From contig JAXMBI010000004.1 of NCBI GenBank assembly GCA_046349955.1, positions 237,869-301,868 of the forward strand: a DNA stretch of 64,000 nucleotides. The letters run 5' to 3'. Position 1 is the first letter of the stretch. The number at the start of each line of letters is the position of its first letter. The translations under genes and the position numbers were made by a program. Source of the DNA: JBGAPH01 sp046349955 (GTDB taxonomy: Bacteria > Planctomycetota > Planctomycetia > Pirellulales > JBGAPH01). Shown here piece by piece: positions 15,693 to 24,855 of the stretch. The notes beneath the pieces are model-generated. The model was not told where the DNA came from and did no database searches. It saw only the letters and a program-made list of their open reading frames with translations.

Positions 15693-18209
15693 ATGCTCCA
15701 GCCATTCAACCGCCGCCTGTTGTTGGCGCTAGCCCTATCGATCATCCCCGCCGCCGCCGTCGCCCAGCGCGACGGCGGCGACGCGGAGATCCCGCTGCCG
15801 GCGTTCAGCGAAAAGGGGTTCTTCGGCGCGGAGCGCGACAAGACCCGCCGGGCCACTCCGGCCGAGTCGCTGCGATTGCCTGCTGGCTTTCGAGCCGAGC
15901 TGCTCTACACCGTGCCGCTCGACACTCAGGGTTCTTGGGTCTGCCTGTGCGTCGATCCTCGCGGGCGGCTGATCGCCTCGGCGCAGTCGGGCGGGCTCTA
16001 CCGCATCACGCTTCCCGCTGTTGGTCAGGCCGAGCTGAAGGTCGAAGCGCTCGACACGCCGATCCGCGGCGCCCAAGGGCTCGTTTGCGCCTTCGGCAGC
16101 CTGTATGCCGTGGCGAGCAACAAGGAGTCCGCGCTCTATCGCTTGCGAGACACTGACCGCGACGACCGCTACGACGAGGTCCGGCTGTTGCGGCGCATCG
16201 AGGGAGACGGCGAGCACGGGCCGCACGCCGTGGTCGCCGGGCCCGACGGGCAGTCGCTCTACGTCGTCGGCGGCAATGGATCGCAGTTGTCCGAGCTGCC
16301 GGAATCCTCTCGATATCCAGGCGAGCCGCGCGAGGACCGCTTGCTGCGCCGGATTGGCGCTTCCGACGGCGAGTTCACCGCCGAGCGCCCCGGCGGCTGG
16401 ATCTGCCGCACCGATCCGGAGGGACGCGCGTTCGAGCAGATCGCCTTCGGCCTGCGCAATGCCTATGACCTGGCGTTCCGCGGCGACGGCGAATTGTTCA
16501 CGTTCGACTCTGACATGGAATGGGACCTGGGCACGCCCTGGTATCGCCCCACGCGGATTTGCCACATCGCGAGCGGGGCCGATTTCGGCTGGCGGGCGGG
16601 CACGGCCAAGTGGTCCGACGATTACTTCGATTCGGTGGGAGCGGTGGTCGACGTGGGGCTCGGCTCGCCAACGGGGCTCGCCTTTGGCGCGGCGGCCAAG
16701 TTCCCCGCCAAGTTCCAACGGGCTCTCTTCGCCGCCGATTGGAGCATGGGCAACATCTACGCGGTTCACCTCGAACCGAACGGCGCAACGTACCGCGGCA
16801 CGGCCGAGCGCTTCGTCAGCGGAGCGCCGCTGCCAGTTACCGATTTGGTGATTCATCCCCAAGACGGCGCACTGTACTTCCTCGTCGGCGGGCGCGGCGT
16901 CACTTCGGCTTTGTATCGCGTGCGCTACGTCGGCGACGAGTCGACGACGCCCATCGCGCCCGAGCGGGCGACCATCGAGATCGAGGCGCGGCGTGCTCTC
17001 GAAGCCCATCATCGGCCTCAGAGCCCGGGGGCCGTCGACGCCGTTTGGCCTTTTCTCGGGCATCGCGACCGAGCGCTGCGCTACGCTGCCCGTCTGGCGC
17101 TCGAACATCAGCCCGTCGCCGAGTGGAGCGAGCGGGCAATTGCGGAACGCGAGCCGCGAGCCGCCGTGGCGGCGCTGCTGGCGCTCGTGCGTTGCAGCGC
17201 ACCCGACGACGCGGCTTGGAGGCGACTCGGCGAACTAAGCCGGCTCGATTTGCCGCCAGAGGAACGCACGGACCTGGCCCGGCTGTGGATGGTGGCGCTC
17301 GCCCGCTGGGGGCGGCCTGCTGACCGGCAGCTCTGGGAGGCGATCGACGCGGGATTCCCCACCGGCGATGCGCAGCTCGACCGTACGCTGGCCGAAGTGC
17401 TCGTGTTCCTCCACGCGGCAAAGCTGCCGGAGCGGCTCGTGCCGCTTCTGGAGCAGGCGCCATCGCAAGAGCTCTCGCTTCACTATGCTCATTGCCTGGG
17501 GGATGTGGCCGATGGCTGGTCCCCCGAGTTGCTGCGGCGGTTCTTCGAGTGGCACCAGCGAGCGCGCGACCAGCGCGGCGGCGTGACCTTCGGCGAGTAT
17601 CAGCAAGAGCTGCAGGCACGGGCGCTGGCGCTGCTGCCTGAAGGCGAGCGCGTCGCGGCCAGGAAGCGTCTACAGACGGCGCGTGCCGACGCCTCCTTGT
17701 CCGCATGGTCGGCGCGGCCGCTGGTGAGGCGCTGGGCGCCGGCCGATATTCTGCCGGTCGCGGACGGTGAGCTTGCCGCCGCAGACCGGCAGCGCGGCGC
17801 CGAGGTGTTTGCCCAGGCCCTTTGCTTCCGTTGCCATCGCCGTGGTGGGCAAGGAGGGGCGACCGGCCCCGACCTGACCTCTCTGGCAGGCCGGTTCAAC
17901 ACGGCCGATCTGCTCGAAGCGATGCTGCAGCCCAGCCGCCATGTGTCGGACCAGTATCGCAGCGTGGCGCTGTCGCTGGCCGATGGCCGCGTTGTCACCG
18001 GCAAGGTCAAGGACATCAGCGGCAACACCCTACTCGTGACCACCGATCCCTTCGACCCCGGCAGCCTGGTGATGGTTCCGCGCGACCAGATCGACGAGCT
18101 TCGCTGGTCCGAGACTTCGCCGATGCCGGCGGGCTTGCTGGACAGCTTTACGCGGGAGGAGATCGTGGCTTTGGCGGCCTTCTTGTTGCAGGCGCCGGCC
18201 GAGCGGTAA
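15693..18209 (+). CDS. PVC-type heme-binding CxxCH beta-propeller protein
   Basis: An 838-residue secreted protein with a Sec signal (LLLALALSIIPAAAVA|Q). Residues about 40-430 form a glucose/sorbosone dehydrogenase-like beta propeller (LPAGFRAELLYTVPLDTQGSW, RLIASAQSGGLYRI, RNAYDLAFRGDGELFTFDSDMEWDLG). A helical region follows (about 440-690), and a C-terminal cytochrome c domain carries CFRCH near residue 712, then GATGPDLTSLAGRF. This architecture is characteristic of the 'PVC-type heme-binding CxxCH' family, thought to be periplasmic dehydrogenases; the substrate is unknown. The ATG at 15693 precedes the signal directly, although no clear Shine-Dalgarno is present. The neighbouring DUF1080 gene suggests sugar degradation. 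Confidence 0.9.
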   Translation: MLQPFNRRLLLALALSIIPAAAVAQRDGGDAEIPLPAFSEKGFFGAERDKTRRATPAESLRLPAGFRAELLYTVPLDTQGSWVCLCVDPRGRLIASAQSGGLYRITLPAVGQAELKVEALDTPIRGAQGLVCAFGSLYAVASNKESALYRLRDTDRDDRYDEVRLLRRIEGDGEHGPHAVVAGPDGQSLYVVGGNGSQLSELPESSRYPGEPREDRLLRRIGASDGEFTAERPGGWICRTDPEGRAFEQIAFGLRNAYDLAFRGDGELFTFDSDMEWDLGTPWYRPTRICHIASGADFGWRAGTAKWSDDYFDSVGAVVDVGLGSPTGLAFGAAAKFPAKFQRALFAADWSMGNIYAVHLEPNGATYRGTAERFVSGAPLPVTDLVIHPQDGALYFLVGGRGVTSALYRVRYVGDESTTPIAPERATIEIEARRALEAHHRPQSPGAVDAVWPFLGHRDRALRYAARLALEHQPVAEWSERAIAEREPRAAVAALLALVRCSAPDDAAWRRLGELSRLDLPPEERTDLARLWMVALARWGRPADRQLWEAIDAGFPTGDAQLDRTLAEVLVFLHAAKLPERLVPLLEQAPSQELSLHYAHCLGDVADGWSPELLRRFFEWHQRARDQRGGVTFGEYQQELQARALALLPEGERVAARKRLQTARADASLSAWSARPLVRRWAPADILPVADGELAAADRQRGAEVFAQALCFRCHRRGGQGGATGPDLTSLAGRFNTADLLEAMLQPSRHVSDQYRSVALSLADGRVVTGKVKDISGNTLLVTTDPFDPGSLVMVPRDQIDELRWSETSPMPAGLLDSFTREEIVALAAFLLQAPAER

Positions 18210-18227
18210 GGCAAACGCCCGCTCGCA

Positions 18228-18257
18228 TTGGAGCCGCGGCGCGTTGCGGGCTAGGAT
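18228..18257 (+). promoter_or_regulatory. possible sigma-70-type promoter
   Basis: TTGGAG (18228-18233) and TAGGAT (18252-18257) with an 18-base spacer, 39 bases upstream of the small protein gene starting at 18296. The match is partial. Confidence 0.25.
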
Positions 18258-18295
18258 AGAGGAGGAGGTGTTTACAAAGCGCCTGGAGCCGACCC

Positions 18296-18568
18296 ATGCT
18301 CAGCCGTGAAACGATCGAAGTCTACCGCCGGATGACGCCTGAAGAGCGGCTCAAGCTCACGTTGCAGGCGAGCCGCGAAGCGCTGCCCCAGCTGCTGCTG
18401 GGGCCGCCGGAGGTGGTCGCGCGGCGTTTCGAGCGGATCCGCCAGGAACACGATGCCGGCAACCGCGCCTTGCTCGAGGGACTGGCTCGGGCTCGCGACG
18501 CGGAGACGTTGCGGGCGCAGCAGCGGGAGGAGGAGAGCTTGCCGCCGGAGGGCTCGCAATCAGAATGA
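18296..18568 (+). CDS. small conserved-looking protein, function unknown
   Basis: A 90-residue, highly charged protein predicted to be all-helical: IEVYRRMTPEERLKLTLQA, then VARRFERIRQEHDAGNRALLEGLARARD. No signal or membrane segment. The phrase 'MTPEERLKLTLQ' with 'RFERIRQEHD' resembles small planctomycete proteins of unknown function, some encoded next to toxin-like or PIN-domain genes; no such partner is next to it here. It is flanked by the PVC cytochrome upstream and a response regulator downstream on the same strand. Confidence 0.65.
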   Translation: MLSRETIEVYRRMTPEERLKLTLQASREALPQLLLGPPEVVARRFERIRQEHDAGNRALLEGLARARDAETLRAQQREEESLPPEGSQSE

Positions 18569-18729
18569 CCTCGCGCCCCCGAAAACCCTTTCGAGCCCGC
18601 GCCTCCGCACGATAATAATGGTAGGCGACGCTCGTTGGACTTAGTCGGCCGTGAACCTGCTGCCCGCCGACTGCGTCGCTCCCAGGACTTTGCGTGCCTC
18701 ACTCCCCCACAGCCCTCGCCTCGACCGCC

Positions 18730-19479
18730 ATGAAGCAGATCCTGGTCGTCGAAGATGAACATCACCTGGCCATCGGCATCAAGTACAACCTCGAGGCCGA
18801 GGGCTACCACGTCACCGTCGTCGGCGATGGCCCGGCGGCCCTCGAGGCAATCGAGCAGCAGGGGGAGCACCTGAACTTGGTGATCCTCGACCTGATGCTT
18901 CCCGGTATGAGCGGCTACACAGTTTGCCAGACGCTGCGCGAGGCCGGCAACCCGGTGCCGGTGCTCATGCTTTCCGCCCGCACGCTCACCGAAGACCGCA
19001 TTCGCGGCTACGACGTGGGGGCCGACCAGTACCTGCAGAAGCCCTTCGACCTGGAAGAGCTGCTGAGCATGGTGCGGAACTTGCTCGCGCGTCGCCAGGC
19101 GCTCCCTGCGCAGCCCAGCCGTCTGAGCACCGAAGTCTATGAATTCGGCCAAGGAAAACGGCGGGTGAATTTCGACACGTTTGAGGTCACCGTCGGCGGC
19201 GAGCCACGGAAGTTGACCACGCTGCAAATGAAGCTGCTGCGGTACTTCGTCGAGAACGAAGGGTCGGTGGTCGGCCGCGGCGAGTTGCTCGAGCACGTGT
19301 GGGGGATGAGCCACCAGCCGTCGACGCGGACGGTCGACAACTTCCTGCTCGACCTCCGCAAATGCTTCGAAGACGATCCTGCCCGGCCGAAGCACTTCTT
19401 GTCGGTTCGCGGGGCGGGCTACCGGTTCGTGGCGGAGCCGGAGGAGGGCGGGGAGCCGGGGGCGGGGAGCGAGGAGTAG
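18730..19479 (+). CDS. OmpR/PhoB-family response regulator
   Basis: A 249-residue two-component regulator. The receiver domain (1-120) has the acidic pair in VVEDEHH, phosphoacceptor Asp54 (ILDLMLPGM) and Lys104 (YLQKPFDLEEL). The C-terminal winged helix (about 140-240) shows TTLQMKLLRYFVENEGSVVGRGELLEHVWG and TRTVDNFLLDLRKCFEDDP, typical of OmpR/PhoB DNA-binding domains that bind direct repeats. No histidine kinase gene is adjacent, so it is an orphan. The ATG at 18730 begins the receiver domain exactly; an ATG 12 codons upstream is possible. It converges with a lipoprotein gene only 9 bp away. Confidence 0.9.
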   Translation: MKQILVVEDEHHLAIGIKYNLEAEGYHVTVVGDGPAALEAIEQQGEHLNLVILDLMLPGMSGYTVCQTLREAGNPVPVLMLSARTLTEDRIRGYDVGADQYLQKPFDLEELLSMVRNLLARRQALPAQPSRLSTEVYEFGQGKRRVNFDTFEVTVGGEPRKLTTLQMKLLRYFVENEGSVVGRGELLEHVWGMSHQPSTRTVDNFLLDLRKCFEDDPARPKHFLSVRGAGYRFVAEPEEGGEPGAGSEE

Positions 19480-19488
19480 CTCGAGCGC

Positions 19489-19989
19489 CTACTTCTTCTT
19501 GTCGTCGAAGTCGTCGAGTTCGATGTTCACTTCCGGCGACTCGTGCTTCACCTCGACCGTGCAAGGCGTGTCGTCTTGCGAATGAAACTTCTTGAGAATC
19601 TGAGCCGTCTGCGGATGGTACTTGGCTTCCTTGAGGTTCACCCCTTGGTCGATCCGCTCTTGTGGCACGCGAAAGTAGACCTTGTGCATCCCGGGCACCG
19701 CGCCGTAGGGAATGTCCTTGCTGAACTCCAGTTCGTAGTGTCCGTCGGCATCGGTGCGGGCCATGCTGGCCCGTCCGCGCTCGGGCCAAAACGTGACCGT
19801 GACGAAAGAGACCGGTTTGCCCCCCTTGGTGATTCTCCCCGTGACCGGCACCACGTCGGGGCCTCTCCGGCCGCAGCCAGCCAGGGGCAGCAGGCCAACC
19901 ATCAGGCAAGCGGCAAACAGCAGGCTCGAGAATCTACGAACTGGCGCCAACGGTGGGCTCCTTCTAGCGAAAGTCGCTGGCAGCTTCAC
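19489..19989 (-). CDS. lipoprotein with carboxypeptidase-regulatory-like fold
   Basis: A 166-residue lipoprotein with a long N-region and lipobox LLPLAGC (Cys39). Residues about 48-110 match the small planctomycete Ig-like/transthyretin-like lipoproteins: VPVTGRITKGGKPVSFVTVTFWPE, then ARTDADGHYELEF. The tail is acidic and Lys-rich (DDFDDKKK). These proteins are commonly encoded next to DUF1559 genes, as here (DUF1559 at 20040-20987 upstream on the same strand). The function is unknown. Confidence 0.8.
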   Translation of the reverse strand: MKLPATFARRSPPLAPVRRFSSLLFAACLMVGLLPLAGCGRRGPDVVPVTGRITKGGKPVSFVTVTFWPERGRASMARTDADGHYELEFSKDIPYGAVPGMHKVYFRVPQERIDQGVNLKEAKYHPQTAQILKKFHSQDDTPCTVEVKHESPEVNIELDDFDDKKK

Positions 19990-19990
19990 G

Positions 19991-20029
19991 GCCCCTCACC
20001 CCGGCCCTCTCCCGGAGGGAGAGGGAGAA
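19991..20029. repeat. dispersed palindromic repeat, family A, copy 3
   Basis: A cctcaccccggccctctccc half-site followed by cggagggagagggag. It fills the 50-bp gap between the DUF1559 and lipoprotein genes of the minus strand. Confidence 0.8.
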
Positions 20030-20039
20030 AACTCTCGTA

Positions 20040-20987
20040 CTAGCGCTCGCGGATCACTTCGCCCATTTCGCGAGTGAACTGCGCGATGTAGGAGTTGAAG
20101 TCGATGTAATCGCTCACGAAAGTCACGCTGCCATCGAGATAAGACACATTGATCCCGCCAGGATGATCGCTGTAGGCGCCGCGCGTGTTGAAGTTCTTCA
20201 GGCTGACATTGGGGGGCGCGGGGCCTTCGACACTGGTAGCGATCACGTAGCCGTTCGACTCGTGGGTCACGAAGAAGAACGGATTACAACCGGTCTCGGC
20301 GTCGATCCAGCCGCGCGGCGCCCAGTGGGCGCATTCCAGGAACAGATAGGTGTTGCTCGTTCCGTCAGTGATCTCGCCCAGCTTGACGTTGCTCCGCAAC
20401 CACGCCACCCCATCCTGCGGGCCGATCCGCTCTACGCAACACAAGTTGCCGCTGCCGCCGTTGATCGCGTAGTCCTTGTGGATGTTCTTGGGCTGAACCC
20501 GATGCGCCGACGGGCAGACGAACGTCGCGGGCTGGCTGTTGGCAGCGGGGGCGTTCTTCGGGTTGCCCACGGGACCGCGGTCGGGAGAACCCCAGCCGCG
20601 GCTGCTCTCCGGCATCGACAGCACGTAAGCCTGGACCGTGAAGTCGATCGTGTTGTACAGCGACTGCTGCTCCATGAAGGGCAGGATCACCGCCGACCAG
20701 CCGAAGTGCCCGTAGGGGCAACAGGAACTGTTCGGCTCGTTGAACGGCGCGGGGAAGGAGAGGTTCTTCGTGTCATATCCCCCGGTGCTGCCTGGGGGCA
20801 GGGACTTGTGCTGATCCTCATAGAGCAGCACGGCCAGCGAAAGCTGCTTCAGATTGTTGGTGCACTGTGCCCGCCGCGCCGCTTCACGGGCCGCTTGCAC
20901 CGCCGGCAGCAACAGGGCGATCAGAATGCCGATGATCGCGATGACCACGAGCAACTCGACCAGCGTGAAACCAACTCGCCTTCGCAT
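20040..20987 (-). CDS. DUF1559 prepilin-like secreted protein
   Basis: A 315-residue protein of the DUF1559 family with leader MRRRVG|FTLVELLVVIAIIG and helix continuing to AVQAAREAARRAQC. Family motifs include NNLKQLSLAVLLYEDQHKSLPPG, FVCPSAH, GTSNTYLFLECAHW and the terminal DHPGGINVSYLDGSVTFVSD. It is the second DUF1559 gene of the window and differs clearly from the one at 13475. The ATG at 20987 lies three codons before the Gly-Phe processing site; an in-frame extension to 21116 has no signal-like features. Together with the downstream lipoprotein gene it forms the usual planctomycete pair. Confidence 0.9.
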   Translation of the reverse strand: MRRRVGFTLVELLVVIAIIGILIALLLPAVQAAREAARRAQCTNNLKQLSLAVLLYEDQHKSLPPGSTGGYDTKNLSFPAPFNEPNSSCCPYGHFGWSAVILPFMEQQSLYNTIDFTVQAYVLSMPESSRGWGSPDRGPVGNPKNAPAANSQPATFVCPSAHRVQPKNIHKDYAINGGSGNLCCVERIGPQDGVAWLRSNVKLGEITDGTSNTYLFLECAHWAPRGWIDAETGCNPFFFVTHESNGYVIATSVEGPAPPNVSLKNFNTRGAYSDHPGGINVSYLDGSVTFVSDYIDFNSYIAQFTREMGEVIRER

Positions 20988-21155
20988 GAGATGATCACTC
21001 CAGGCAAGAGACACGAGTTGCGGTCCCGCAGGGAGAACCGGGAACGGCAACTCGAATGGTCCGGCAGGGGGGTGGGCTATCCAGCGCATCGTAATGCGCC
21101 TGTGCCCTTGAAGCAAGCACGACTCGAAACTGGCTTCAAACCAGAGTTTGCCCGC

Positions 21156-22046
21156 CTAGCCGGCCGCCGGCAGAATCGCTGGCAGCCGCCCAGGCAGAAC
21201 CGCGAACCGAAAACTGCTGTCCAAAAGCGGCTCGCCATCGAGGTTCACGTACATCGGCCGTTCGGCCGCGATCTCGAGCGAGGGCGTGCGATGATAGTGG
21301 ACCAGGGTCGGCGGAACTTCCCCCAGGTTCACCAGTTCGTGCAGGAGCGCCCCCCACTGATCGAAGCCAACGTTGGGGACCACGAGCACGTCGAACAACC
21401 CGTCGTCGAGCAGGGCGCCAGGACCGACCACGTAGCCGCCGCCGGCCTGGCGGCCGTTGCAGACCGCCAACAGCAGCATTTCGCCTTCGATCCGCGCCTC
21501 GGGGGTCGTCAGCACACCGCGGTACGGATTCGCCTTGAGGGCGGTCGCCAGCCCCATCAAAGAATAGGCCGCCCCGCCCAGCGCCTGCTTCATCCGCGGC
21601 GGAGTGGTGGCGGTCACTTCGGCCCCAAAGCCGCCGCTGGCCACGTTGATGAAGTGCCGGCCGTTGCACAGACCCACGTCAATCGACCGCGGCCGGCCAG
21701 TCGCCGCGAGCCGCAGCGCCGCCGTCAGGTCGTCGCAGGGGATTCCGCAGCCGTGGGCGAAGTCGTTGGCGGTGCCGAGCGGCAGCACGCCAAGCGCCGT
21801 CTTGGTCGACTCGCCCGCTTGACAGAGACCGTCGGCCACCTGGTTGACGGTGCCATCGCCCCCGCCGGCCACCACCACGCCGACGCCCTGCTCGGCCGCT
21901 TCGCGGGCAAACCGCCCGGCGTCGCTCCCTTCCCAGGTGACCCGCACTTCGATGTCGTGCCCCTCCTCCCGCACCGCTTCGACCGCGTCGCGCACCTCGG
22001 GCCGGCTGGCCGATTTACCGTTGAGAATAAGCTGCAAGGCGCTCAT
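21156..22046 (-). CDS. diacylglycerol/lipid kinase (YegS-like)
   Basis: A 296-residue member of the DAGK_cat family, which phosphorylates lipid substrates such as diacylglycerol with ATP. The nucleotide-binding motif GGGDGTVNQVADGL lies at 61-74; the following GVLPLGTANDFAHGCGIP (G-T-x-N-D-F) is diagnostic. The C-terminal domain shows LLLAVCNGRQAGGGYVVGPGALLDDGLFDVLVV, and near the end the strand YVNLDGEPLLDSSFRF. Length and domains are complete. It lies 34 bp downstream of the amidohydrolase gene on the same strand. The lipid substrate is unknown. Confidence 0.9.
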   Translation of the reverse strand: MSALQLILNGKSASRPEVRDAVEAVREEGHDIEVRVTWEGSDAGRFAREAAEQGVGVVVAGGGDGTVNQVADGLCQAGESTKTALGVLPLGTANDFAHGCGIPCDDLTAALRLAATGRPRSIDVGLCNGRHFINVASGGFGAEVTATTPPRMKQALGGAAYSLMGLATALKANPYRGVLTTPEARIEGEMLLLAVCNGRQAGGGYVVGPGALLDDGLFDVLVVPNVGFDQWGALLHELVNLGEVPPTLVHYHRTPSLEIAAERPMYVNLDGEPLLDSSFRFAVLPGRLPAILPAAG

Positions 22047-22080
22047 CAGAGGGGCACCAACGGAGGCGGAAACTAATTCG

Positions 22081-23532
22081 CTACTCGCTCGCTGCCTGGG
22101 CGGCGCTACTCAGCATTCTGTCCAATTCGGCCCGCGGCAGCCATTGGCCGCGGACCATCACCCCGGCGATTTTGCGCACGTTGCCGATATCGGCCAGGGG
22201 ATCGGCGTCGAGCAGCACGAGGTCGGCAACTTTGCCGACAGCGACGGTCCCGCAGGTTTCTTCCTCTCCGAGGTAGAGCGCCGGGTTCAGCGTCGCCGCG
22301 CGCAGGGCGTCGGCGGCGGCGAGTCCGCAATCAACCAGCAGCGCGAGTTCGTCGGCCAGCGAGAAGCCCGGATAGACGTTCACGCTGAGGATGGCTCCGC
22401 AGTCGCTGCCGGCCAGAATCGGCGCGCCAGCCTCATGCAGCGCACGAACCACCGGCTGGGCGTATTCGAACTGCGCCTTGCGCACCGCCTGAAATTGCGG
22501 GCTGCCCTGAATCCGGCTCCAGAGCTGCGTCAGCACCGGGTGCATGTACTTCATCCGCGGGTCGGGTTCCGCGGCGGCGTGGCTCGGCCGCTGCACGATC
22601 AGGGTCGGCACTTGCCAGGTGCGATTCCGCTTGAACAGGTCGAACAACTCGGCCCGCTTCTTATCATCCGGTGTTTCCATAGCTGCGGTCGTCGTGCGGA
22701 ACATGCGCTCGGTGTCATAACCGGCTCGCGGATCGGTGAACGCCTCGCGAAGTTCCTTTCTCAAGGCGTCCTCTTTCCGAGACGTGCTCACGGCGATGCC
22801 GGTCAGGTGTTCAATGCTGCGCTGGCCGAGGGCCGAAGCTTCGCCCGCCGGCACCATTTCCGGGCAGTGTCCGGCCACCGGCAGATGCTGGGCCTGCGCT
22901 TCTTCCACGATTGCTCTGTACACGTCGGGCCGCAGTCCGCTGTAGACCTTGATCAGGTCAACGCCTTGTAGCTTCCGCTGCCGAACCAGTTCGCGCGCTT
23001 GCTCGGGCGTGTTGGCCGCGGGGCGGGTTGGGGGCTGGTCCGATCGCGCAGCGTCGAGATACAGCCCCGACGCCACGATCCGGGGGCCAAGCCGCTTGCC
23101 GGTTTGGATTTCGTCTCGCCACTCGAAGAGGTGCGCTTCGCTGTTCAAATCGCGAATGCCCGTCACCCCGTTGGCCAAGAACAGGTCGAGGAGCGCCGGC
23201 ATACGCTGCTCCAGGTGAACGTGCATGTCCCACAGGCCGGGGATGAGGTACTTCCCCGCGCCCGGAATTACGAGAGCCCCTTCCGGCGCCTTGAAATCGT
23301 GGCTCGCGGCGATCACGGCGATCTTCGCCCCGTCGACCATCACGGTACGGTGCGGCAGCAACTGCCCCGACTCGACATCGACGACCGTGACCTCTTCGAC
23401 GACGATCGGCCGCACGGCGTCGTCCGCATGGGCTGACGCAGCGGCCAGCAGCAGGCACGCAGTCAGGCGCAGTCCCCCGCCCATCAGCCGCTTAGGTCGA
23501 AGTTGACCGTTCAAAGGAGCCCCACGAATCAT
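22081..23532 (-). CDS. secreted amidohydrolase-family protein
   Basis: A 483-residue metal-dependent amidohydrolase of the imidazolonepropionase/prolidase-like branch. The first metal motif is LWDMHVHLEQ (His-x-His); VDLIKVYSG supplies the bridging Lys; PVAGHCPE and the later GSDCGAILS (Asp) complete the site. An N-terminal Sec-type segment (LRLTACLLLAAASAHA) suggests export. Many such planctomycete proteins are annotated only by family; the substrate is not predictable. The start is uncertain: ATGs at 23532 and 23484 both fit, and neither has a clear ribosome site. Confidence 0.85.
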   Translation of the reverse strand: MIRGAPLNGQLRPKRLMGGGLRLTACLLLAAASAHADDAVRPIVVEEVTVVDVESGQLLPHRTVMVDGAKIAVIAASHDFKAPEGALVIPGAGKYLIPGLWDMHVHLEQRMPALLDLFLANGVTGIRDLNSEAHLFEWRDEIQTGKRLGPRIVASGLYLDAARSDQPPTRPAANTPEQARELVRQRKLQGVDLIKVYSGLRPDVYRAIVEEAQAQHLPVAGHCPEMVPAGEASALGQRSIEHLTGIAVSTSRKEDALRKELREAFTDPRAGYDTERMFRTTTAAMETPDDKKRAELFDLFKRNRTWQVPTLIVQRPSHAAAEPDPRMKYMHPVLTQLWSRIQGSPQFQAVRKAQFEYAQPVVRALHEAGAPILAGSDCGAILSVNVYPGFSLADELALLVDCGLAAADALRAATLNPALYLGEEETCGTVAVGKVADLVLLDADPLADIGNVRKIAGVMVRGQWLPRAELDRMLSSAAQAASE

Positions 23533-23692
23533 GAAATCTTTCACGCACAGAACCGCACGCCGGTCGAATCTAACGCGGATTCTCAGCCGCAACAAGTTTG
23601 TCGGCCCTCGAGAATGACCGCTAGCGCTCGATGATGGAGCGGCGGCTTTGCGCCGTGTTTCGCCGGGCGACCTTGCTTGGAGACTTGCGGCG

Positions 23693-23722
23693 GCGGACGG
23701 CGGGGGTGCCCCCCCCGTCCGC
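23693..23722. repeat. GC-rich palindrome
   Basis: 8-base arms gcggacgg / ccgtccgc enclose a G/C-run loop, 24 bp downstream of the membrane protein gene ending at 23746. No U-tract follows on either strand, so it is more likely a REP-type palindrome than a classic terminator. Confidence 0.55.
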
Positions 23723-23745
23723 TGATCTTACCCTTTGGTAGTGCG

Positions 23746-24138
23746 CTACGGCTTGCCCCCGCGGAGCAATCGCTCGATCTCGATCAGCCGCAGTTCGAGA
23801 CCCTTCACATCCTTGGTGACCTCGAGGCGGGCACGGCCGACGAAGCCGGCGATGATTTGCACGGCGCCGCCAATCAGCAGCATGAGCAGCGTGACCCCGA
23901 TGCTGAAGTAGACCTTGACCGGCTTTTCCGCGGCCCAGCCGGCGACCAAGGCGTACATCGTGCCCATGGCCACGACGAGCAGCCACATGGCGGCGGTGAA
24001 CCGGTTCTGCAGGGTCAGACGACGTTCTTCGCGTTCGAACATGGCTTCGATCTCCTGACGATGTCGGGCGAGCTTTTGGCTGTCGGGAACGTGTTGTCCC
24101 AGCAGCCGCTCGCTCAAGGGGTTATTGAGGGAGTCCAT
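23746..24138 (-). CDS. small two-helix membrane protein downstream of ECF sigma
   Basis: A 130-residue protein with a charged, helical N-terminal half (LARHRQEIEAMFEREERRLTLQ), two transmembrane segments (about 48-67 and 76-98) and a C-terminal amphipathic helix (KGLELRLIEIERLLRG). Its start codon overlaps the end of the ECF sigma gene by 17 bp in another frame, so the two are surely co-transcribed and probably translationally coupled. The position is that of an anti-sigma factor or membrane-bound sensor, but it lacks any recognisable zinc-binding anti-sigma motif (no H-x3-C-x2-C). A regulatory partner role is inference. Confidence 0.75.
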   Translation of the reverse strand: MDSLNNPLSERLLGQHVPDSQKLARHRQEIEAMFEREERRLTLQNRFTAAMWLLVVAMGTMYALVAGWAAEKPVKVYFSIGVTLLMLLIGGAVQIIAGFVGRARLEVTKDVKGLELRLIEIERLLRGGKP

Positions 24139-24682
24139 CGTTCTCGAGCGCCTCTTTCAGCGCCTTCTTCGCGTAGTGAATGCGGGATTTCACGGTGCCC
24201 GGCGGGCCGCCTACGACCCGGGCGATCTCGGCGATCGATAGTTGGTCGAGGAAGTGGAGCACGAGCACCTCACGGTGCTTGAGTTCGAGCCGGTCGAGGG
24301 CCTGGTGCAATTGCTCGGCGTCGCCCGCGTCGAACGACGGCTCTTCGCCGAGTTGCTCGGGCAAGTCTTCTGCCCACGCTTGTTCGGCCCGGTCGCGCGA
24401 ACGGTCGCGGCGAATCCGATCGATCGCCCGATCGTGGGCAATGCGATAGAGCCAGGGCCGCAGCGTTTGCGGTTCCTTCAGCCGGCGGATGCCTCGATAG
24501 GCGGCGAGCCAAATTTCTTGCAGCACATCCAGCGCCAGGTCCTCATCTCCCACGAGCTTGGCCACGTAGTAATGCAAGGGCCGTTCGAACTCCGACACCA
24601 GATCGGCGAACGCCGAGCGCTCGCCCAACTGGCAGCGGAGGGCAATCCAGGCATCGCGAGCTCGATGGTCGTTGTTATCCAT
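24122..24682 (-). CDS. ECF-type RNA polymerase sigma factor
   Basis: A 186-residue sigma-70-family protein. Region 2 is at about 20-90 (FADLVSEFERPLHYYVAKLVGDEDLALDVLQEIWLAAYRGI then RPWLYRIAHDRAIDRIRR). Region 4 is at about 125-180 (LKHREVLVLHFLDQLSIAEIARVVGGPPGTVKSRIHYAKKAL). The linker is short and acidic, and no sigma region 1.1 or 3 is present, so it is of the ECF class. The start at 24682 is the ATG that keeps region 2 complete; a longer frame upstream has no sigma features. The downstream overlapping membrane protein gene is the likely regulatory partner. Confidence 0.9.
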   Translation of the reverse strand: MDNNDHRARDAWIALRCQLGERSAFADLVSEFERPLHYYVAKLVGDEDLALDVLQEIWLAAYRGIRRLKEPQTLRPWLYRIAHDRAIDRIRRDRSRDRAEQAWAEDLPEQLGEEPSFDAGDAEQLHQALDRLELKHREVLVLHFLDQLSIAEIARVVGGPPGTVKSRIHYAKKALKEALENDGLPQ

Positions 24683-24855
24683 GGGCCCTCTAGAGTCGGC
24701 CCTCGAGCGCCCTCGGTTCAAGAGGCTCGAAGCTTTTCGAGGGACGCGCACAATCGCACACTTGTGAGCGGCGGCGAGACAGGCCGGGATGTTATGATTT
24801 GGCCGTATCCGTGTGGCCGACGTCGTCGGCAATCCCTTCAGCAAGTAGACAGTGT

